From IMG/VR virus record IMGVR_UViG_3300020196_003474, positions 1 through 21,604 of that record: DNA of 21,604 bases; one strand, 5' to 3'. Below, one piece after another: positions 1-9,000 of the stretch. The notes beneath the pieces were generated by a model. It made no database searches and was not told the origin of the DNA. It saw nothing but the letters and a program-made list of their open reading frames with translations. Both the position numbers and the translations under genes were made by a program. Every line of letters begins with the position of its first letter. The first letter of the stretch is position 1. The DNA comes from a virus.

Positions 1-2
1 TT

Positions 3-3000
3 TATGGATGTTCTGGTATTACTAAAACAATTTTAGATAAGTCAAGTATTGGGATAAACACATACGCATATGGCGAGTATTTTTCATATGAAAATGTAGG
101 AACATATTCTACGGTTAAAACTAAAAATATAGTAAAACTTAGAATTAACTCTGTTATACAAGATCTACAGATACCAACAGAAAGTTATTATTATGATTCA
201 GATGATACTATTTTAATTAAAACTTTAGGGTCAAGATCAAGAGATTTTTTATCTAAAAATTGGTTCTATAATGTAGCATCAAAATACGAAGTGAGTAGTA
301 TAAGTTTGTTTGATGCTTCAGATAACACATATAGAATAAATTTAAAGACTAATCATTATTTAAAAATAGGTGATGAAATTTTCATCACCGGCACAGATTT
401 GATTGATAAAAATTCAACTATAACAGATATTTTATCAGATAAATCAATTTTAATTAAAGGTCAAGGACTTTTATCTACAAATATTAGATATACAATTAAG
501 AGAAAAATTTTAAAAGTAAAATCAAATACTTTCGCTGCATCTAATTTCTCAACAAACGTTCAAAATGTTTATCTAAATCAATCTGAAACATCTGATACAA
601 AACCAGATAAAATTTTAATATCCTCCCCATCAATACCATCTTACCTCGGGCAACCGATTAATACAAAAGATAGATCTGTTCCTGTTAACGGAGATTTTTC
701 TGGAGAGTCTCTAACAATCCCAAATCATGGTTTTTATACAGGCGATGCAATTTATTATACACCTCAAAAAATAAATGTAAATTATGTTGATTCTAATTCT
801 GGCATAACATCAACTGGTGTAATAGTTAAAACATCATTATTTTACAGTCTCGATTCTAAAGATGATTCTGGAAAAAGAGTTGCACCATCTGGAGGAATAT
901 TCGTAATTACTGGCACCGTAGGTCCTAAAGAAGTTTCTAATAGAAAACCTCCAAGTGAAGGATTATATTACATAAAAAGAATTGATTCTAATACAATTAA
1001 ACTGGCAAAAACTAAAAATGATATTTACAATTCTAACTTTATATCAATAGGCAACACTAGTGTAGTTGATTCTAATATTCGCCCATATAATTTTAGGTTG
1101 AAAACATTAAAACCACAAAAACTTCTGCGTGAAATTAGTGATCCAATATTAGATGGAGAATCTTATGAAACAAAACCAGGATTTACTGGGATATTAGTAA
1201 ATGGAGTTGAAATCCTTAACTACAAGTCATCAGATACGATCTATTATGGAAAATTAGAAACAATTGATATATCAACACCAGGATTTGGTTATGATATAAT
1301 TAATCCTCCAAACTTATTTGTTTCTGATAATGTTGGAACAGGAGCAACGGGATATGTATCGGTAATTGGTTCACTTCAAGAAATCAGAATTTTAGATTCT
1401 GGTTTTGATTATATTAAAACACCAACTGTAGCAATATCTGGGGGAAATGGATCTGGAGCTAATGCCTCAGTAAACATGAAGTTAATTGATCATTCTGCAG
1501 ATTTTTTTGCTGACTCTGGATCTGCTAGAATTGGCATTGGATCTACACAATCTACAATTGGATTCACAACATACCATAAATTTAGAAATGCTGAACAAGT
1601 AATATATCAAACCAAATCTCAAACTGCTGTTGGCGGGATTAATACTAACTCATCTTACTATGTTTCTGTTGTTGGTCCATCAACTGTAAAACTTCATCCA
1701 ACACAAAATGATGCCATTATTGGCATTAATACGGTAGTTTTAAGTTCATTTGGAATAGGCAAGCATACTTTAAAATCAGTTAACAAAAAATCTGTTGTAG
1801 AAAGCATTACTGTTACTTCGCCTGGGATAAACTATCAAAACAAACAAAAAACAACTAATATTTCTGGCATAAACACTTCACTTAATCAAATAACAATTGT
1901 TAATCATGAGTATAATTCTGGGGAAAAAATTAAATATACACCATCTGAAACTGCTATTGGTGGTTTAACAATCGGAACAGAATATTATGTGACAAAAGTA
2001 GATAATGATAACTTCAAATTATCTCAAGTTGGTGGTACTACTGACAAAGAATTTTACTATAGAACTCAACAGTACGTTGAACTTAGTTCTGTGGGAGTTG
2101 GAACTCACTCATTTAACTATCCAGATATAACTGTTACTTTATCTGGAAAAATAGGAATTTCCTCGATTGGAACAGAGACTTTTGAGGCAAGAATTCAACC
2201 AATTTTTAGAGGTAACGTTTCTTCAGTTCATCTCTCGCATCAAGGTGTTGGTTATGGATCTTCAGAGGTTATTAATTTTGAAAGAGTACCAGATATCTCT
2301 TTAATTTCCGGCAAAAATGCACAATTACTTCCTGTGATTAATAATGGAAAAATAATTGAGGTGTTAGTTCTAAATTCAGGATCCAATTACAATTCTCCCC
2401 CCAATATCGTTATAAACGGAGATGGAATTGGCGCTGTATTGACTCCGGTTATTCAAAATGGTGATTTGACTTCGATAAAAATAATTGAATCGGGAAGTGG
2501 TTATACTCAAGCAGGCACCTCAATTGAAGTTCTATCTCCTGGAACTGGTTGCAAATTTATACCAAGAATTAAGAACTGGAGAATAAATCTGTTCGAAAAA
2601 CATTTCAATACTTTCACTCAGGATGATGGATTTATAACTGAGGGAATGAAATCAGAGTATGAACTTCAATATTGTCATTTGTACTCACCGAGAAAGCTAA
2701 GAGAAACTTTATTTTCAACAGATTCATCTGGAAAAACTTTATACCAAAGTAAAGATTTAAGAAAAACCGGACCTGGTGGTTTAGAAACAACTCCTTTGGG
2801 GCACTCTCCAATTATTGGATGGGCTTATGATGGGCATCCAATTTATGGACCATATGGATACGTCACAAAATCTGGCGGCACAGTTGCTCTAATGAAATCT
2901 GGTTACCAATTAAACTCATCTAGAAGTTCTGGACCACCAACTTCAATTTATCCTTTAGGTTTTTTTGTTGAAGATTATACTTATAAAAATGTGAGCGATG

Positions 3001-6000
3001 AAACAGTTTTAGATGAAAACAATGGTAGATTTTGCGTGACTCCTGAATTTCCAAAAGGAACTTATGCTTATTTTGCTACAATTAACACCTCCTCAATTGA
3101 TACTGTTCTACCATTTTTAGGATATAAAAGACCACTATTCCCATATTTGGTTGGAGAGAATTTTAAAGGAATTCCTAATAAATTTAATTTTGATCCTAAA
3201 TCAAATCAAGATGAATATGATTTAAATAATACTAATTTATTGAGAAATACTGAACCATATAATTTAATAAATGAACTAGTAAACTATGAATATCTTAATT
3301 TACCAAATAGTTTGAATCAAAAAACAGATATTACATCAGTGACTCCAGGACAAATAGAAAATATTGGAATTATTACTGGGGGAAATTTTTATAAAATAAA
3401 TGATTCTATTATTTTTGATGAAACTGGCACAGGTGGTTTTGGTGTCATGGCAAAAGTTTCAAAACTATTAGGAAAGTCAGTTAATAGTGTAAGCGTTGCT
3501 ACTAGCAGTATAAACAATGTAGAAATATCACCATCAAAAAATAAGGGCGAGTATATTATTATATGTGATAGTCCACATAAATTTAAAAATACCGATATCA
3601 TTAATATAACTGGTCTATCAACCACTTCATCAAAAATAGAAGGTTCTTATTCAGTTGGAATCGGAAATACGGCACTTCTTACTGTCGCTGGATTAGGAAC
3701 AACCTCTTCTGGTATATCAACGATAGGCATTACTGGGATAGTAACATATTTCAGTGTCATGGGTAATTTTATTGATTTGCGAGAAAATGATATTCTTAGT
3801 ATTGGAACGGAGAGAGTAAAAGTTTTAAATGTACAACCTGAATTTTCTAGAATTAGAGTATTAAGAGGCGTTGATGGAACTGTCGCTGGATCAGCACATA
3901 CAGTGACCACTATTCTTTATGCTGACCCAAGAAGACTTATAGTAAATGTAGGATTTAATACGTCTTATAATTATAAACAAAATAAACAAATTTATTTTGA
4001 TCCAGCAGAGGTTGTTGGTCTTGGAACATCAGCAGGGGTTGGGATTGGATCAACAATAACAATTTCCAATCCTGGCGCCGCGACGACAATATTCATTCCA
4101 ACTAAAACTCTGTTTATTAAAAATCATAATCTTGAAACTGGAGATATTGTAACATATTCTTCGAATGGTGGGAGTGGCATCGTTGTTGAGGATCAACATA
4201 ATGTTGGAGTTGGAACAACATTATCTAATGGTCAAACTCTGTTTGTTGCAAAAATTGATAATAATTTGATTGGATTATCAACCGTTAGAGTCGGACTTGG
4301 AACGACCGGAACCTTTGTCGGAATTGCAAGTACAGTAAGTTCTTCAACAACACTTTTCTTTAAAAGCATTGGTGTTGGAAATACTCATAGTCTTAAAACA
4401 AATTATGAAGTAATCACTGGAGAAATTAATAGAAACCTCGTCACTGTATCCACAGCTCAAACTCATGGATTAGAAACAGGTCATACTGTAAATGTTGATA
4501 TAAATCCATCAATATCTACTACATTTACCCTTACTTATAGCGATTACTCTAGAAAATTATTAATTAATCCACAAACTTTTAACTCATCCGGTATTAACAC
4601 ATTATCAAGTATTTTTACTGTTATTAACCATGGATATAAAACAGGTCAAAAAGTTTTACATACTTCCACTTCTCCATCTCAAGGACTTTCTAATAATAAA
4701 AGTTATTTTATAGTTAGAATAAACGATAATAGTTTTAAATTATCAAACACATATTTTGATTCAATTCAATTAAAACCATCTACTATAGGTATTTCTAGTG
4801 CCTCTAGTGGGACTTTTTCGCTTATTAATCCACCATTAGAGGTTTATAGAAACTCTACATTGACTTTTGATCTATCGAGTTCTACATTATCGTACATTAA
4901 TCAATCAACTTTATATCCCGCGTTTGAATTAAACTTTTATACCGATGAAAATTTCACTAAACTTTATGATAAAAATTTAGAAAGTGCAACTTTTGAAATT
5001 CAAAGAGTTGGAGTCGTTGGTGTATCAACTAATGCAAAGGTTACGTTAACTATAAACGAAAAAACACCACAAACACTATTCTATAAGTTAGATTCTGTCT
5101 ATGATAATGATTTACCGGCAGTAAAATCTGAAGTTAATGTTGACTCTGAAGTTCAACTGAATAATAGAGTGATTTCTAAATTTAGTTTGTATAATGGTAA
5201 ACATGTAATAACCTCCATCTCTTCAACGGCGTTCACTTACCCCTTAAGTATGAAACCAGAGAGATCATCTTATGTTTCCTCAACATCATCTCTGAGATAT
5301 GAAACAGATTGTGTACATGCCTTTGGTCCGATTTCGCAAATTGAAATTAAAAATAAAGGAAAAAACTATTATGCTTTGCCTGAAATTACTTCGATAAGAT
5401 CTGGTATTGGTTCTGGAGCTATTTTAAAAATCTCTAGTACTTCGATAGGAAAAATCAAAAAAGTAAAAATAAAAGATATTGGGTTTGATTTTGCATCTGA
5501 TAAAACAGTCAGACCAACTGCTGCAATTCCTCAAATAATAAAAGTAGAGGCTTTAGCATCATTTGATTTTATAGGAATAACCTCTGCCGGCAGAGGTTAT
5601 TCTCGTGCTCCAAAATTACTTGTTCTTGATGGTAGGACAAATTCTCTGGTTAATGATGTTGATTTAAGGTACTCTTTAGGTGACAGCCAAGTAAAAATAT
5701 TTAAAAATACATTTGGTATTAATAATGTAAAACCGATAATACTTCCAACTCAAAATACAAATGGGGTTTTGATTCAGCACGTAGGATATAATACAACAAG
5801 TAAAGATGTTACAGTCAAACTTGCAGTTGGTTTTAGCACTGCAGATTCTTGGCCGTTTGCTATTGGTGATAAAGTTCTGATTGAAAATGTTAGTATTGGT
5901 ATTGGATCTACAGGAAAAGGATTTAATTCACAAAATTATAATTACAAGTTGTTCACATTAACTGGTGTAACAACTAATCTCGGGGGAATTGGATCTGTTA

Positions 6001-9000
6001 CTTATAGTCTAAATGGTTTGGTAAATGATGGAGAACTTGTAGGAACATTTAGCACAGCAACTTCATCTGGCAGAATTATTCCTGAAAAACATTTCCCAGT
6101 ATTTAATCCTAAATTAAAAACAAATAATTATAATGTGGGAGAAATCGTAAAATCGAAATCATCATCTATCACAGGAACTGTTGAGAGTTGGGATTCTAGA
6201 AATACAATTTTAAAAATTTCTTCCAAGGATCAATTTATTAGTGGTGAAATTATTGAAGGTTTATCATCCAAAACTCAAGGATTTGCTTCATCTGTCACAT
6301 CTTTTGATACGTCTTTTGTTGTTGGATCCTCTTCAACTATTACCCAGGGATGGCAAAACATATTTGGATTCTTAAATAATAATCTTCAAAGAGTACAAGA
6401 TAGTTTTTACTATCAAAAATTCTCATACTCTTTAAAATCAAAAGTAGCATTTGATACTTGGAAGGATCCAGTAGGCGCCTTGAACCATACTTTAGGTTTT
6501 AAAAAATTTGCTGATTATCAGTTAGAGTCAACTCTTCCAAGGGATAAACAAACTGATATGAAGATTGGTTTATCAACTGAATTAGGTTATGTTGAATCTG
6601 TTTTAGACTTGACCAGGTTTGTTAATTTAAACTGTGTATTTGATTTTGATCTAGTTAGAGAAAATTCTATCAATCTTAACTCTTCAATTATCTCGGATAA
6701 AATTATTTTTTCAAATAGAATTTTAACTGATTATGAAGAATCAATTGGAAATAGAGTTTTATTAATCGATGATATTAGTGGATTATTTAATAGTAATCCA
6801 AGAGCGACGGCATTTAGTATTGTTAATACATTTAAGTTATCCTCTGTTAGAGCACAGAAATACATTACATTTGTAACGGACAGAAGATACACCGCTCAAC
6901 GACAACTATTAATTGTTGATTTAATTCATGATGGATTTTTTGCTTACATGAATCAATACGGGAGAGTTGAAACTACCTATGATCAGGGATCATTTGATTT
7001 TTCAGTTTCTGGATCAGATGGTCAGCTTTTATTTTACCCAACTCAATCAAGTATTAATGATTATAATGTAACTTGTTTATCTTATAATCTAGATGATAAT
7101 CTTTTAAGCACAGGATCTACAAGCATTGGAGGAGTTCTATTAATCGATACTGATAGTGTTTCTTTATCCTCCGGAGTCACGACTAGCATAGTTGGAATTG
7201 CTAGCACTTATAGCTCTGTCAAAGTTCTCGTTCAAATAACTCCTGATATTAATTCTAATAAGTTTGAGTTTGAAGAATTAAATATTGTTCATGACGGAAC
7301 AAATATTGAATTATTAGAATACGGACAATTAACAACAATTCCAACTGCTTTTGGTGGTTCTGGTTTAGGAACATATCATCCGTATTTTAGTGGATCAAAC
7401 TTAAAAATTGATTTCATACCTAACTCTGGAGTTGGCATTGGGACAACTGGTGCAATCAATACCATACAGGTAGGATTGGCAAATTCATCATTTAGTGGAA
7501 TTGGAACACTTGATTTAAAACATGCTAGGCTTGAGGTAAGAACAACCTCAATATCTTCCTCAGCATCTCCTGGTCTAACTACAGTTGGACAATATCCAAA
7601 TGAATATGATGCTGCTTATTTCGTAGTTCAAATTGTAGATACTACAAATAATAGATGCCAAATGTCAGAGGTTATTGTCGTTGATGATTATGTTGACACA
7701 ACAACTTCATATGATACTTATGATACTGAGTTTGGTATTGTTCAGACACATTCTGGTCTCGGAACAATTGGTTCAAGAGTGTCTGCAGCAGGCACTGTTG
7801 AGTTGCTTTTTACTCCCATCCCAAGTATTGCCACTCAAGTAAAAGTTTATATGAATGCTCTACGTCATCAAGATGATAGTAGAGATATCATAAGTTTTAA
7901 TAATGGTACTATTGAAACTTTCCTTTCAAATTATACAGGAACTGAGAGAGATATTAAGAGATCCTTTGATTTAAAACATAAATCAGATCCAATTTTTGAG
8001 AGATATTTTAATGGAAGTAGTAGTTCAATCGTAGATCTAACAAATGATACAATTTCCATTCCAAATCACTTCTTTGTGACTGGAGAGAGTGTTGTTTACT
8101 ATCAATCTGGAGCGGGAACAACCCAGGCAATTGGAATTGCAACAACAACAATCGCTGGTGTTGGATCTACAGATAAATTAACTCCAGGAATAACAACAAC
8201 AAATAGTCTTTTTATTGTAAAAGTAGACTCAAATAAAATTAAACTTGCGTCCAGCGCACAAAATGCACTAAAATTTGTTCCAGATGTTTTAGATTTAACG
8301 AGTGTTGGTATTGGAACCTTACACCGTTTTGTTTCCACAAATCAAAACGCAAAGGTTGTTATCTCCCTAGACAATATTATTCAATCGCCCGTTGTATCAA
8401 CTGCAGTAACCACTACTCTTGCGGATCAAGTTTTTACAACTGATGATCTTATCAAATTTAGCGGAATAACCTCATTCTTCGGTGGAGACTTAATTAAGAT
8501 TAGTAATGAAATTATGAAAATTGAGGGTGTTGGTATAGGGAGCACTAATACAGTTAAAGTTCGTAGAGAGTGGATGGGCACATCACTTGCTGGTTATTCT
8601 ACAGGTCAACTAGTTACAAAGGTTAATGGTAACTATAATATTATTGATAATACTATTACATTTTCAGAAGCTCCATATGGTAATACTCCTCTTGGTACAA
8701 GTACAAATCCACCAGATGAGAGAGATTGGACTGGAATAACCACATCATCATCTTTCCACGGAAGATCATTTATTCGATCTGGAATAAAAAATTCCTCTAA
8801 CGACACGTATCACAAAAATTATGTCTTTGATGATATTTCATCTGAATTTAATGGAACAAATCAAAATTTTACTTTAAAATCTAATGGAGTTAATGTCTCA
8901 GGGATAACCAGCGATGCTGTAATCTTGATTAATGATGTCTTCCAAGGTCGAGGAAACTCATCCACCTATGTTTTAAATGAAAGTTCTGGAATAATCACAA

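Noticed and set aside
291-293. GTG as the start of the giant gene
   Set aside because: The same frame is open without a stop back to base 3 and reads as similar protein, so this is an internal Val codon. The real start is outside the window.
4042-4072. Inverted repeat GGATTGGA ... TCCAATCC with 15-nt loop beside a G+C-rich patch
   Set aside because: The GGATTGGA string is a common codon pattern (GIG) in this gene, so pairing by chance is likely, and there is no terminator-like tail.
6391-6406. Hairpin GATAGT-TTTT-ACTATC
   Set aside because: It is a 6-bp A+T-rich stem within coding sequence, expected by chance in this composition.
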